This document shows, one piece after another, positions 53,480 through 62,163 of a stretch of 64,000 nucleotides of DNA (its first letter is position 1; each line of letters starts with the position of its first letter). The notes under the pieces were generated by a model. The model worked only from the letters and a program-made list of their open reading frames with translations. It did not search any database and was not told where the DNA came from. The position numbers and the translations under genes were made by a program. The DNA comes from Paenibacillus radicis (ex Xue et al. 2023) (lineage in GTDB: Bacteria; Bacillota; Bacilli; Paenibacillales; NBRC-103111), in NCBI RefSeq assembly GCF_024722015.1, contig NZ_JANQBD010000014.1, forward strand, positions 124,001 to 188,000, written 5' to 3'.

Positions 53480-54661
53480 CTAAACCCCCTCGACTTCCGC
53501 CTGTGCAAGATCAATCGCTCTAGATAGATCAGCAATCAGATCATCCACGTGCTCAATGCCTACTGAATAACGAAGCAACCGGTCATCCACACCAAGTTGT
53601 CGACGTATTTCTTCGGGAATGTCCGCATGAGTCTGGACCGCAGGGTAGGTCATAAGCGATTCTACTCCCCCAAGACTTTCCGCGAAAGCAATTAATTTAA
53701 TATGACGCAAAATCGGCTCAATGAATCGGGCATCCTTAAGCTTGAAGGAGAAAATACCCGTATTGCCTGAAGATTGCTTCTGCTGAATTTCATAGCCTGG
53801 ATGAGTTTCCAAAGCCGGATAATATACGCTCTCCACCTGCGGATGCTGCAGAAGGAAGTGGGCCATTTGGGTAGCATTATACTGATGGCGTTCCATACGA
53901 ATCGCCAACGTCTTCATGCCTCTCATCAACAGCCAGCTGTCCTGAGGGCCTAGTACGGCACCCATGGAATTATGTAAAAATGCCATTTGCTCAGAGAGTT
54001 CCTTGCCCTTGGTTACAATCAGACCGGCAAGCACATCATTGTGTCCGCCCAAATACTTCGTCGCACTGTGAATTACAATGTCGGCTCCGAGCTCAATCGG
54101 GCGTTGGAAGAAAGGCGTTAACAACGTATTATCGACGATCGATAATATGCCTTTCTTCTGAGCCCATCCGCATACAAGCTCAAGGTCAGTAATCATCATC
54201 AACGGGTTCGTCGGTGTTTCGATCAGTATCGCTTTGGTATTCGCAGTATAATGCGATTCCAATGCGTCCAGATCATTCGTGTCCACATAAGTTGCCGTTA
54301 CACCAAAGCGGGACATGATTTTCTCCAGCAAACGATAAGTGCCTCCGTATAGATCAAGCGAGACAATCAGGTGATCTCCCTGGCTAAACAAGGCAAAGAT
54401 CGTTTGCAGAGCAGCCATGCCTGAGCTGCAGGCAAAACCCGCGTCGCCGGATTCCAGCTGAGCGATAGCTTCCTCCAGCACCTTGCGCGTCGGACTTTTC
54501 GTGCGGGCATAATCAAAGCCGGTGCTTTGACCCAGCTGTGGATGGCGGAAAGCCGTTGCCTGGTAGATTGGGAAGCTCACCGCACCCGTAACCGGCTCCT
54601 CGATGGAACCGATTTGAGCCAATCGACTCTCGATTTTCAAATCCTTATTTTGTTCGTTCAT
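53480..54661 (-). CDS. metI: Cystathionine gamma-synthase / O-acetylhomoserine thiolyase
   Basis: 393 residues, similar to Bacillus subtilis MetI throughout (LAQIGSIEEPVTGAVSFPIY, GFDYARTKSPTRKVLEEAI, PLP lysine in HSATKYLGGHNDVLAGL, AESLGGVESLMTYPA). Joins cysteine or sulfide to O-acylhomoserine. Its ATG overlaps the metA stop by four bases (ATGA), so the genes are translationally coupled. Homologous to the next gene; the pair presumably arose by duplication. Confidence 0.9.
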   Translation of the reverse strand: MNEQNKDLKIESRLAQIGSIEEPVTGAVSFPIYQATAFRHPQLGQSTGFDYARTKSPTRKVLEEAIAQLESGDAGFACSSGMAALQTIFALFSQGDHLIVSLDLYGGTYRLLEKIMSRFGVTATYVDTNDLDALESHYTANTKAILIETPTNPLMMITDLELVCGWAQKKGILSIVDNTLLTPFFQRPIELGADIVIHSATKYLGGHNDVLAGLIVTKGKELSEQMAFLHNSMGAVLGPQDSWLLMRGMKTLAIRMERHQYNATQMAHFLLQHPQVESVYYPALETHPGYEIQQKQSSGNTGIFSFKLKDARFIEPILRHIKLIAFAESLGGVESLMTYPAVQTHADIPEEIRRQLGVDDRLLRYSVGIEHVDDLIADLSRAIDLAQAEVEGV

Positions 54662-55584
54662 ATAGAAAAGTCCTCCTTGTGTAAGTCATACGGGGTTTCT
54701 TGGTACACGTAGTAGTTCAACCAATTGGAAAACAGCAGATTCGCATGGGCTCTCCATGAAACAAGAGGCGGCTTGGACGGGTCGTCATTAGGATAGTAGT
54801 TTTTAGGTACCTTTACGTCCATTCCTTTATTCACGTCACGGTCATATTCAGCCTTCAATGTACAAGCATCGTATTCAGAATGGCCGGTTACAAATATATG
54901 CTTGCCATCTTTAGTTCCTACGATATACACACCGGCTTCAGGTGACTCCGATAATATTTCAAGATGAGCCACCTTATCGATATCCTCTTTGCGAACCTCG
55001 GTATGACGGGATTGCGGTACCAGAAACATCTCGTCGAAGCCGCGCAGTAATTTAACGTTTTGCTTGGTGGTCACATGCGGGAATACGCCGAACATTTTCT
55101 CATCCAAACCGTATTTCGGTATACCAAAATGATAATAAAGTCCTGCCTGCGCTGCCCAACATATATGCAAAGTTGAAGTGACGTTGCTGCGGCTCCATTT
55201 CAAAATTTGCTTTAGTTCTTCCCAGTAGGTTACATCTTCAAATTCCAGCTGCTCAACCGGCGCTCCAGTGATGATAAGACCGTCGAACTTCTCATGCCGG
55301 ACATCCTCAAAGGTTTTATAAAATTGCTCCAAATGTTCAGCAGAAGTATTTTTCGAAGTATGCGTTCCCGGATGCAGCAGCACAAACTCCAACTGCAGCG
55401 GTGTATTGCCGATTAATCGCAAAATCTGAGTTTCTGTTGTTTCCTTGGTAGGCATCAAATTCAATATGGCAATCCTCAAGGGGCGGATATCCTGGTGATA
55501 AGCCACCGTTTCATCCATCACGAAAATATTCTCATTCAATAGGATGTCCTTAGCTGGCAAGTGGTCGGGGATTTTAATAGGCAT
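54658..55584 (-). CDS. metA: Homoserine O-acyltransferase
   Basis: 308 residues, the standard length. Catalytic Cys in STLHICWAAQAGLYYHFG, catalytic His in FVTGHSEYDA, and the N-terminal PIKIPDHLPAKDIL are present. Bacilli use acetyl-CoA in this enzyme, so O-acetylhomoserine is the likely product. First gene of the metA-metI-metC operon, 90 bases after the riboswitch terminator. AAGGAG is about 7 bases before the ATG. Confidence 0.95.
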   Translation of the reverse strand: MPIKIPDHLPAKDILLNENIFVMDETVAYHQDIRPLRIAILNLMPTKETTETQILRLIGNTPLQLEFVLLHPGTHTSKNTSAEHLEQFYKTFEDVRHEKFDGLIITGAPVEQLEFEDVTYWEELKQILKWSRSNVTSTLHICWAAQAGLYYHFGIPKYGLDEKMFGVFPHVTTKQNVKLLRGFDEMFLVPQSRHTEVRKEDIDKVAHLEILSESPEAGVYIVGTKDGKHIFVTGHSEYDACTLKAEYDRDVNKGMDVKVPKNYYPNDDPSKPPLVSWRAHANLLFSNWLNYYVYQETPYDLHKEDFSI

Positions 55585-55674
55585 GGGTAAATCACTCCTT
55601 TAAGTGGTTTCGCAGAAAGCTTGCTTCTTAAGCATTATCTCCGTTGTATATCATCGAAATCCCGCAAAAAGGCA

Positions 55675-55875
55675 CAAAAAAGGCCTTTTTCGCGCAAACG
55701 AGAAAGGCCTTGTTATATACTTAACAATGTCCTCTCTCATCTCTCAGAAGCTTGAAGCTTCCGCAAGAATTAGCACCGTGCATTCTTCTATCTACACGCT
55801 GTTAGCGTATTGACAAAAGTTTGTCGGTTGCCGGGTGTCATAGGGCTAGTCCCTCCACCTGCTCTTGATAAGAGT
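55675..55875 (-). promoter_or_regulatory. SAM-I (S-box) riboswitch and terminator of the met operon
   Basis: On the minus strand CTCTTATCAAGAGCAGGTGG, GGACTAGCCCTATGACACCC, GGCAACC and CACGGTGCTAATTC follow in S-box order (55874 down to about 55740). The terminator AGGCCTTTCTC / GCGAAAAAGGCCT with TTTTTT lies at 55676-55712. SAM binding should favour the terminator and shut off metA-metI-metC. Confidence 0.96.
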
Positions 55876-55907
55876 TTAAATCTAAAGTTTATTAAGTTGT
55901 CATCTGG

Positions 55908-56067
55908 ATCATTCAGCATGGCTGAATTATAAGATTCAGATGTTATAAGAAAAGCTTTCATTCGATGCTTATTCGATGAAGATACATTCGTGTATAAGCG
56001 GTAGCTTTTCTTGAAACACCTAAATCATTCAGCTTGGCTGAATTATAAGATTCAGATGTTATAGAAA
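55908..56067. repeat. Two-hairpin repeat element, copy 3, with duplicated second module
   Basis: A 44-base direct repeat (55908-55951 and 56024-56067, each with ATTCAGC-loop-GCTGAAT, TTATAAGATTCAGATGTTATA) flanks a hairpin module AAGAAAAGCT ... AGCTTTTCTT that contains GAAGATACATTCGTGT. The middle and right parts match 32462-32589. Lies upstream of the SAM riboswitch, in a 410-base stretch without genes. Confidence 0.8.
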
Positions 56068-56213
56068 TACTTTATACGAAAACTTCTTTAACGTCAAGCG
56101 CTCAAAAAATGTTGAAATGTTGAACCGATCCGCCCATTCTGAGGACCCTCTCCCCGCTTTTTTGCATACAGTATCATACATACAAAAAACATATGGAATC
56201 CATTCATTTCACC

Positions 56214-56242
56214 TTGATGTGTGGAAAATGAAGGGTTATACT
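56214..56242 (+). promoter_or_regulatory. Sigma-A promoter upstream of a small ORF and corA
   Basis: TTGATG (56214-56219), 17-base spacer, TATACT (56237-56242). Transcription near 56249 would give a leader of about 310 bases before corA. Confidence 0.7.
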
Positions 56243-56285
56243 AGACAAGTATTAGACAACACTAGCAAAGGGGTGCAGCAATCGA

Positions 56286-56393
56286 ATGGACGGAGACCCG
56301 AGGAGTAGTATCTGCGTTCAAGTACAACCGAATATTTCGTTTGGAATGCAGCCGGCTTACGCCGCCGATTTGCTTGCGCCGAACAGACCTTAG
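56286..56393 (+). CDS. Candidate 35-residue peptide in the corA leader
   Basis: Begins MDGDPRSSICVQVQP, ends DLLAPNRP. AAAGGGGTG lies 12 bases before the ATG, and the promoter above is 43 bases upstream of it. It could be a leader peptide or a chance frame. The corA leader also has a hairpin at 56498-56538 (GTGCAACCA / TGGTTGTCAC), close to the corA ribosome site. Confidence 0.3.
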   Translation: MDGDPRSSICVQVQPNISFGMQPAYAADLLAPNRP

Positions 56394-56497
56394 CCGCTTT
56401 ATCCTAATTTTACGGTTGATCTCATCCAATTTTACCTAAGGAGCTGTCTCGCACAAATCGACGACGTTTCTTCTGTGCTGTATTCCTCACGGTTACA

Positions 56498-56538
56498 GTG
56501 CAACCATGACTTCAGACACTATGAAGTTTGGTTGTCAC
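56498..56538 (+). promoter_or_regulatory. Hairpin in the corA leader
   Basis: GTGCAACCA and TGGTTGTCAC with an inner TTCA/TGAA form a stem that ends about 15 bases before the corA ribosome site. No match to the known M-box magnesium riboswitch was seen. Role unknown. Confidence 0.4.
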
Positions 56539-56563
56539 TTATCTATGTGAAGGGGTGGGGCAG

Positions 56564-57499
56564 ATGAAAACACGTTTGGTGCAGGACGGTATTTTTACGT
56601 TGGTTGAAGATGTAACACATGCAATGGAAGCGCCGGAGCACGGCTTTTACTGGATTGATGCGGATACTGAGGATTTGGAGATTCTCCAGCCTTTATTCCA
56701 TCTTCATGAATTGGCTGTAGAGGACTGCTTGACTGAAGAAGAACAACGTCCCAAAATCGAACTTTATGATTCTAATTATTTCATAGTGATTAATAGCATT
56801 CGTTTTGATGATGAGGAAATCTTTCTGCGAGCTTTGAACATTTTTCTTGGCAAGCATTATATTATTACGGTTACACGCCAAAAAATTAATGAATTGCGCG
56901 CTTTAAAACCCATTTTGTGGGAGGAAGAGGTTGCCGCGCCGGACCGTTTTCTTTATCACTTGATGGATCTTGTAGTTGATAATTATACCAGCGTTGGCGA
57001 TCGGATTGAGGTTAAGATCGAGAAGCTGGAAGAAGATATATTAATGCACACCAAGAAATCTCACTTGAACGAAATCATCGGTTTGCGAAGTGAAATTTTA
57101 TGGTTGAAAAAGGTTCTCGTTCCACAAAAAGAAGTAATCTCCACTTTAAACAAAAAGGAACTTAGGTTGATCAGCGAGCCGCTCAAAAAATATTTTGGAG
57201 ACATTTACGAAAATGCCGTCAAAATCTCAGAAACATTCGATACATTCCGCGATTTGATGGCCAACTTACGTGAGGCCTACCAATCCAGCCTGGCCAACCG
57301 AGCGAATGAGATTATGCGTGTTTTTACGGCATTAACTACCATATTCATGCCGCTCACATTTATAACCGGTATTTATGGAATGAACTTCGAATATATCCCT
57401 GGTATTCATTGGGAGTATGGCGGGGTTGCCGCTGTCATTTTCATGGTGCTTGTCGGAATATCCATGTTGGTTTTGTTCCGAAAAAAGGATTGGCTGTAA
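56564..57499 (+). CDS. corA: CorA-type magnesium/cobalt transporter
   Basis: 311 residues from the ATG at 56564, which follows AAGGGGTGGGG; the frame reaches upstream to 56528 without support. The cytoplasmic N-terminal domain is followed by two C-terminal membrane helices with the family signature YGMNFE between them (GMN motif) and a basic KKDWL tail. Imports magnesium and possibly cobalt or nickel along the potential. Downstream is a stress protein gene. Confidence 0.93.
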   Translation: MKTRLVQDGIFTLVEDVTHAMEAPEHGFYWIDADTEDLEILQPLFHLHELAVEDCLTEEEQRPKIELYDSNYFIVINSIRFDDEEIFLRALNIFLGKHYIITVTRQKINELRALKPILWEEEVAAPDRFLYHLMDLVVDNYTSVGDRIEVKIEKLEEDILMHTKKSHLNEIIGLRSEILWLKKVLVPQKEVISTLNKKELRLISEPLKKYFGDIYENAVKISETFDTFRDLMANLREAYQSSLANRANEIMRVFTALTTIFMPLTFITGIYGMNFEYIPGIHWEYGGVAAVIFMVLVGISMLVLFRKKDWL

Positions 57500-57511
57500 C
57501 CAATTTTTGCA

Positions 57512-57552
57512 AAGCTTCTGCCTTGGCATCCAGCCAGCGCGGAGGCTTTTTT
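57512..57552 (+). terminator. Weak terminator after corA
   Basis: AAGC ... GCTT with an inner GCCTtggc/GCGGAGGC-like stem followed by TTTTTTC. Pairing is imperfect. Confidence 0.5.
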
Positions 57553-57630
57553 CATGAAATTTCACCTCATGTTTCAAAATATTCTGAAATGTTTAATAAA
57601 TTAGATAAACCGAATAGAGAGGTGATAGCC

Positions 57631-58062
57631 ATGTTCAACAAAATATTGGTTGCCTATGACGGTTCCGAAACAGCGCAAAACGCATTGCATAAAGCTATTG
57701 AGATGAAAATGACATTAAAGGATTCTTATCTGGAAGTCGTACATGTATTCCAAGTCGCTAGTGCCGTTCTTGGCGATGCACTCTTAACCGCACCTGTAAT
57801 GGTGCAAGACGATCTGTATGAAGCAGCTGAGACACTAACAAGTGAAGTCAGACAGCAGATTGCCCATCTTCCCTTTGCAGCGGCTACATTACTTGATGGC
57901 GGACCGCCAGCCAAAGTCATTTTAGACTATGCCGAAGAGCATCAATTTGATCTTATCATCTCGGGGAGCAGAGGTTTAGGAACGTTCAAGGAGCTGCTGC
58001 TGGGCAGTGTGAGCTACGAAATTGTACAACATGCCAAGATACCCGTGTTAATTGTTAAATAA
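57631..58062 (+). CDS. Universal stress protein (UspA family)
   Basis: 143 residues from the ATG at 57631 (MFNKILVAYDGSETAQNAL), with AGAGAGGTGAT upstream. The ATP-binding pattern GSRGLGTFKELLLGSVSYEIVQHAKIPVLIVK is split as G2xG9xG(S) and looks intact. Single-domain protein, cytoplasmic. Regulators of stationary-phase or stress survival; no known partner. Bidirectional terminator follows. Confidence 0.93.
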   Translation: MFNKILVAYDGSETAQNALHKAIEMKMTLKDSYLEVVHVFQVASAVLGDALLTAPVMVQDDLYEAAETLTSEVRQQIAHLPFAAATLLDGGPPAKVILDYAEEHQFDLIISGSRGLGTFKELLLGSVSYEIVQHAKIPVLIVK

Positions 58063-58160
58063 ATTAGCTATAAACCTACTTCAGCTAAACATTAGGCGCA
58101 TTCACCTGCAGTGATATTTGCCATCATTCTTAATTGATATCTTCACAAAGCCCATATACC

Positions 58161-58215
58161 AAAAAGGCTTTTCACCCTGCCCTGCAAACCTATGAGGCGA
58201 AGTGAAAAGCCTTTT
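58161..58215. terminator. Bidirectional terminator between the stress protein and HRDC genes
   Basis: AAAAAGGCTTTTCAC pairs with GTGAAAAGCCTTTT. Long A and T flanks on both sides. Confidence 0.92.
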
Positions 58216-58237
58216 CAAATCATCCAAAAGCCCACTA

Positions 58238-59245
58238 TTAGCCCGCTTCAGCCTGCCTCACCGTATTCACACGGCGGAACTTCATCCGCAGTACTCTTAA
58301 CCATTCATAAATGCGGTCCACTTCCTTAGCTTCAAGCTCTTCTTGCTTATATAAAGCTTGCAGAACCGGCTTCAAATAACGGTCTCCTTGCAGCTCAAAG
58401 GCAGCCCAAGCCAATTCTTGCTCCTCCGCGGATACATCGAGGAGCATTCTCTCGATATATGGCTCCAGATCATAGCCTTCCCGATCCAGCTCCTCAATCC
58501 ATAGCAGCAGATCTCTTCGCTGCAGCTGAGTCTGCTCCCGCAATGCATCCAAGCTGTCGCCGCGTGTAATAGCTTCAAGCAGCTTGCGCTTGGTATCCCG
58601 CTTATTCTGATCTGCCTTCAGCTTGCGGTCCTTCTCATGCTGCAGCCATGCATTGAACTTGGCTGGGTCAACCTCTGCTTCCACCCAATGCAGTGGAAAC
58701 ACAGTGCCTCTTTCATGCTTTTGCGTATACTCAAGCAAGTCATTGCCATAAGCTGCGATCTTGCTTGCACCTAGACCAGGAAGCTGCCGCAGCTCCTCCA
58801 GACTATGCGGAAGAAAAGTGCAGATCATACGCAGCAAGCGATTCGTAGCAACCAGAAATGGCGATTTCCCCTCCAAGCTTGACTGCTTTAGCCGCCACTG
58901 CCGCAGCTGCTCGTACAGCTCATCATTCACATGGATTTCACTATAATAATGCAAAAGCTGAGCTTGTGCCGCTCTGCTCTCAAGATTTACAGCATCCGAC
59001 TGAACCCTGCCATCGAATATAGGTGTGAACCCTTGACATTGTTTCGTAAAAATATGAGTTCGGAATACGGTCAGCATTTCTTCCATGCTAATACCCTCAT
59101 ACCATGACTCCTGTAATAACAACACATGTCCATCCATTTCCTTCCAATCCACAAACCAATTCCCTTGATTTTCACTTATGGAAACCTGAGCACTGCGTAC
59201 CTGATCGTCCCCCACCTTCATCTCCAGGCTGTTCAAAAACATCAT
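58238..59245 (-). CDS. HRDC domain-containing protein
   Basis: About 335 residues; start uncertain, as GGAGGG is followed by two TTG codons and then ATGATG at 59245, while the frame extends to 59269. An HRDC domain (about 115-195, with LYEQLRQWRLKQSSLEGKSPFLVATNRLL and LRQLPGLGASKIAAYG) follows an N-terminal part of unknown fold. The C-terminal half is helical and charged. HRDC domains bind nucleic acids in RecQ helicases and RNase D; there is no helicase or nuclease domain here, so function is not assigned. Confidence 0.8.
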   Translation of the reverse strand: MMFLNSLEMKVGDDQVRSAQVSISENQGNWFVDWKEMDGHVLLLQESWYEGISMEEMLTVFRTHIFTKQCQGFTPIFDGRVQSDAVNLESRAAQAQLLHYYSEIHVNDELYEQLRQWRLKQSSLEGKSPFLVATNRLLRMICTFLPHSLEELRQLPGLGASKIAAYGNDLLEYTQKHERGTVFPLHWVEAEVDPAKFNAWLQHEKDRKLKADQNKRDTKRKLLEAITRGDSLDALREQTQLQRRDLLLWIEELDREGYDLEPYIERMLLDVSAEEQELAWAAFELQGDRYLKPVLQALYKQEELEAKEVDRIYEWLRVLRMKFRRVNTVRQAEAG

Positions 59246-59478
59246 ATTCAACAAGCATCCCTCCAACATGTATTATTCAAACGCAAAAAAGCACCCCTCC
59301 TACAAAAGTAAGAGAGGTGCTTCCTCAACGGTTTGAAATTATTTCCATATTATCACAATATGGGGAATGTGGCAATAGACAAAAGAGAATTCCCTCGAAA
59401 TACGGCGAAAAATGGATAATAGCTTAAGCAATGGACAACCTATACTCAAAATCACTATTTAAGGAGGTGCCCGCAGCC

Positions 59479-59784
59479 ATGAGTTCTTTTCAAAAGAAAA
59501 ATAAATTCATCGAAGAGGAACGTCATAAGTATACCGATCTGGCAAGCGTGGAATCTCAGCGCAATGACCTGATAGCCGAGGAATTTCCCGAAGGCCCCTA
59601 CGGCTCAAGCCTTATATCTGAGACTCTTGGGAAAAGCACGCCTTGGCGTGAGGATCAGCGCCCGCCAAATCGCTTTACCTATGAAAACCGCGAGCTGCAC
59701 GCAGGTATTTCACGTGATTACCCTGGAGCACACCCAACCCATGATTCCTCAGGCGATGACGATGTGGAAACTCTTGAAGAATAG
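59479..59784 (+). CDS. Small conserved hydrophilic protein
   Basis: 101 residues from the ATG at 59479 with AAGGAGG 11 bases upstream; the frame extends to 59431 without a site. Polar, charged, no membrane segment; distinctive pieces are EEFPEGPYGSSLISETLGK and YENRELHAGISRDYPGAHP, ending with an acidic tail. Conserved in Bacillales by impression; no function known. Convergent with ilvD. Confidence 0.65.
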   Translation: MSSFQKKNKFIEEERHKYTDLASVESQRNDLIAEEFPEGPYGSSLISETLGKSTPWREDQRPPNRFTYENRELHAGISRDYPGAHPTHDSSGDDDVETLEE

Positions 59785-59807
59785 GCCCTACCCAGATGGT
59801 GTAAATG

Positions 59808-59846
59808 CAAAAACGGCAGAAAGGACATTACTGCCCCTCCTGCCGT
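59808..59846 (-). terminator. Terminator after ilvD
   Basis: ACGGCAGGAGG / CTGCCGT on the minus strand followed by TTTTTGC, 15 bases past the stop. Confidence 0.85.
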
Positions 59847-59860
59847 ATCTTATATTAACA

Positions 59861-61546
59861 TTAGATCTTCATAACTCCGCCAGTACTTGCGGAAGTAACC
59901 AGCTTCGAATAACGAGCCAAATATCCTGTTTTAACCTTCGGCTCGAAGCCCTTCCAGTTCGCCTTACGACGTTCCATCTCTTCATCAGAGATTTGAAGGT
60001 CAATCGTACGATTAACAAGATCCAGCTCAATAATATCGCCGTCTTCGACGAAAGCTATCGGACCGCCTTCAGCCGCTTCCGGTGAGATATGCCCAAGACT
60101 AATTCCGCGGGAAGCGCCGGAGAAGCGGCCATCGGTAATAAGAGCTACCTTGGCGCCTAAGCCCATTCCAACGATTTGCGAAGTAGGTGCAAGCATTTCC
60201 GGCATCCCTGGTCCACCCTTCGGACCTTCATAACGGATAACGACAACATGCCCTTCTTTTACTTTACCGTTAGCAATTCCAGACAAAGCTTCATCCTGGG
60301 ACTCGAAGCAAATAGCAGGTCCTTTATGGTAGCCGCCAACTTCTTTATCGACTGCGCCTACTTTAATAATACTTCCGTGAGGAGCAATATTACCGAATAA
60401 TACAGCCAATCCGCCTTGCTCGCTATGCGGGTTGTCCAATGGATGGATAACGTCCTTATTCAAAATTTCGCAACCAGCTACATTCTCACGAAGCGTTTGA
60501 CCGGTTACAGTAATGCAATCCCCATTCAATGCGCCCGGTTTTTTCAACAGCTCATTGATAATTGCACTTACGCCGCCAGCATTATGAACATCCTCAATGT
60601 GATAATCGGAAGCCGGAGCAATCTTCGCCAAGTGAGGCACTCGCTTAGCTACTTCGTTGATACGCTCAATCGGATATTCAAATCCTGCTTCATGTGCAAG
60701 AGCCAATGTATGAAGTACAGTGTTAGTTGAACCACCCATTGCCATATCAAGAGCAAATGCATTATCGATAGCTTCCAATGTAACGATATCACGTGGCTTG
60801 ATATCCAGCTTGATAAGCTCCATAAGCTGCTTCGCTGAGCGCTTAACAAATTCCTTACGTTCTTCTGCTACAGCAAGAATCGTTCCGTTACCCGGAAGCG
60901 CAAGGCCAAGACCTTCTGCCAAACAGTTCATAGAGTTAGCTGTGAACATGCCTGAACATGAACCACATGTAGGACAACCGTATTGTTCAAGCTCGGTCAA
61001 ATCCGCTTCTTCAATTCTGCCGGCTTGGAAAGCTCCTACACCCTCGAACACGGAGGAAAGGGAGATCGATTTACCGTTCTTGTCTTTACCCGCTTTCATA
61101 GGGCCGCCGCTTACAAACATTGTCGGGATATTGACACGCAGTGCTCCCATCATCATACCCGGGGTGATTTTATCACAGTTTGGAATACAGACCATGCCAT
61201 CGAACCAATGGGCTGCAACTACGGTTTCAAGGGAATCCGCAATAATTTCACGGCTTGGCAATGAATAACGCATGCCGATATGGCCCATTGCAATTCCGTC
61301 ATCTACACCGATTGTATTAAATTCAAAAGGCACGCCGCCCGCTTCACGGATTGCTTCCTTAACGATTTTTCCGAACTCCTGAAGATGAACATGACCAGGG
61401 ACAATATCGATGTAAGAGTTACATACAGCAATAAATGGCTTGTCGAAATCTTCCTCTTTGACTCCTGCAGCACGCAGCAAACTGCGATGTGGTGCGCGAT
61501 CAAAGCCTTTTTTAATCATATCACTTCTCATTTTGGTTTTAGACAT
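59861..61546 (-). CDS. ilvD: Dihydroxy-acid dehydratase
   Basis: 561 residues, full length. Cluster and metal residues lie in CNSYIDIVPGHVHL, CIPNCDKITPGMM and CPTCGSCSGMFTANSMNC; the C-terminal domain has TDGRFSGASRGISLGHISPEAAEGG. Converts 2,3-dihydroxy-acids to 2-keto acids in valine, leucine and isoleucine synthesis. GGGAGG is 11 bases before the ATG. Alone, without the ilvBNC-leu cluster; no T-box was found upstream. Confidence 0.97.
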   Translation of the reverse strand: MSKTKMRSDMIKKGFDRAPHRSLLRAAGVKEEDFDKPFIAVCNSYIDIVPGHVHLQEFGKIVKEAIREAGGVPFEFNTIGVDDGIAMGHIGMRYSLPSREIIADSLETVVAAHWFDGMVCIPNCDKITPGMMMGALRVNIPTMFVSGGPMKAGKDKNGKSISLSSVFEGVGAFQAGRIEEADLTELEQYGCPTCGSCSGMFTANSMNCLAEGLGLALPGNGTILAVAEERKEFVKRSAKQLMELIKLDIKPRDIVTLEAIDNAFALDMAMGGSTNTVLHTLALAHEAGFEYPIERINEVAKRVPHLAKIAPASDYHIEDVHNAGGVSAIINELLKKPGALNGDCITVTGQTLRENVAGCEILNKDVIHPLDNPHSEQGGLAVLFGNIAPHGSIIKVGAVDKEVGGYHKGPAICFESQDEALSGIANGKVKEGHVVVIRYEGPKGGPGMPEMLAPTSQIVGMGLGAKVALITDGRFSGASRGISLGHISPEAAEGGPIAFVEDGDIIELDLVNRTIDLQISDEEMERRKANWKGFEPKVKTGYLARYSKLVTSASTGGVMKI

Positions 61547-61673
61547 TTCAAGTACGGCCTCCCGTTTCTTTTAGGGTCAATTGCATGGTACTCATGATGC
61601 TTGCATTCTTTAAATTCTATCATGTTTGACCGAAAATGAAAACGTTAAGTACCGAAATAGATGCTCTTTCCTT

Positions 61674-61702
61674 TTGCCGGAACTCCAATGTTCATGTATA
61701 AT
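61674..61702 (+). promoter_or_regulatory. Sigma-A promoter of the DUF3055 gene
   Basis: TTGCCG (61674-61679), 17-base spacer, TATAAT (61697-61702), about 45 bases before the ATG. Confidence 0.65.
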
Positions 61703-61746
61703 CAGGTTACACTGCAATTATGAACTGAACGGAGTGACATGACATT

Positions 61747-62040
61747 ATGTTTGATTTTGATTATTTATATGATACGAATGAGGAAACAACAACCCGCTTT
61801 GTCTGTTTTGTAGGGGCATCGCTGCATCGTTTCGATCTGGCTATCACTAATACGAACCGTTTTTATGGAAAGAAGCTTATTACTGATTTGCAGTCCGGGA
61901 AAACAGCCGTTATTGGTCCAGATGATTTGCAGGAAGAAGGCTATCTGGAGCATGTTTTCAAGATCTCGGAAGAAGAAGCCGGCGAATTGACTGAATTCCT
62001 GTCACAAATCGTAGGTACCATTAACTTTACAGACATCTGA
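61747..62040 (+). CDS. DUF3055 (SAV0927-like) family protein
   Basis: 97 residues, acidic, no signal or membrane segment. Start MFDFDYLYDTNEETTTRFVCF and the middle TNRFYGKKLITDLQSGKTAVIG match the DUF3055 family of Firmicutes. Function unknown in all members. Own promoter and own terminator. Confidence 0.85.
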   Translation: MFDFDYLYDTNEETTTRFVCFVGASLHRFDLAITNTNRFYGKKLITDLQSGKTAVIGPDDLQEEGYLEHVFKISEEEAGELTEFLSQIVGTINFTDI

Positions 62041-62058
62041 TCTGATCGGGTCCACCCG

Positions 62059-62105
62059 AAAGACCGGGCAAGCTGCGTATTAGCAGTTGGCAGCGGTCTT
62101 TTTTC
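62059..62105 (+). terminator. Terminator after the DUF3055 gene
   Basis: AAGACCG / CGGTCTT with an inner CTGC/GCAG arm, then TTTTTTC. Confidence 0.88.
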
Positions 62106-62163
62106 ATGACAAAATGGTTACTATCAGAAAAAATGCAGCTTCGTATAGAAGTGGAGGGATGTT

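Noticed and set aside
55604..55813. 69-residue ORF downstream of the met promoter region
   Set aside because: It overlaps the SAM riboswitch and terminator on the opposite strand.
56117..56308. 63-residue ORF
   Set aside because: It starts upstream of the mapped promoter, with no ribosome site; the in-leader candidate at 56286 is better placed.
56394..56563. Magnesium (M-box) riboswitch before corA
   Set aside because: None of the conserved M-box words were found; only a simple hairpin is present.
61547..61700. T-box leader before ilvD
   Set aside because: No AGGGTGGNACCGCG-type sequence is present in this interval.
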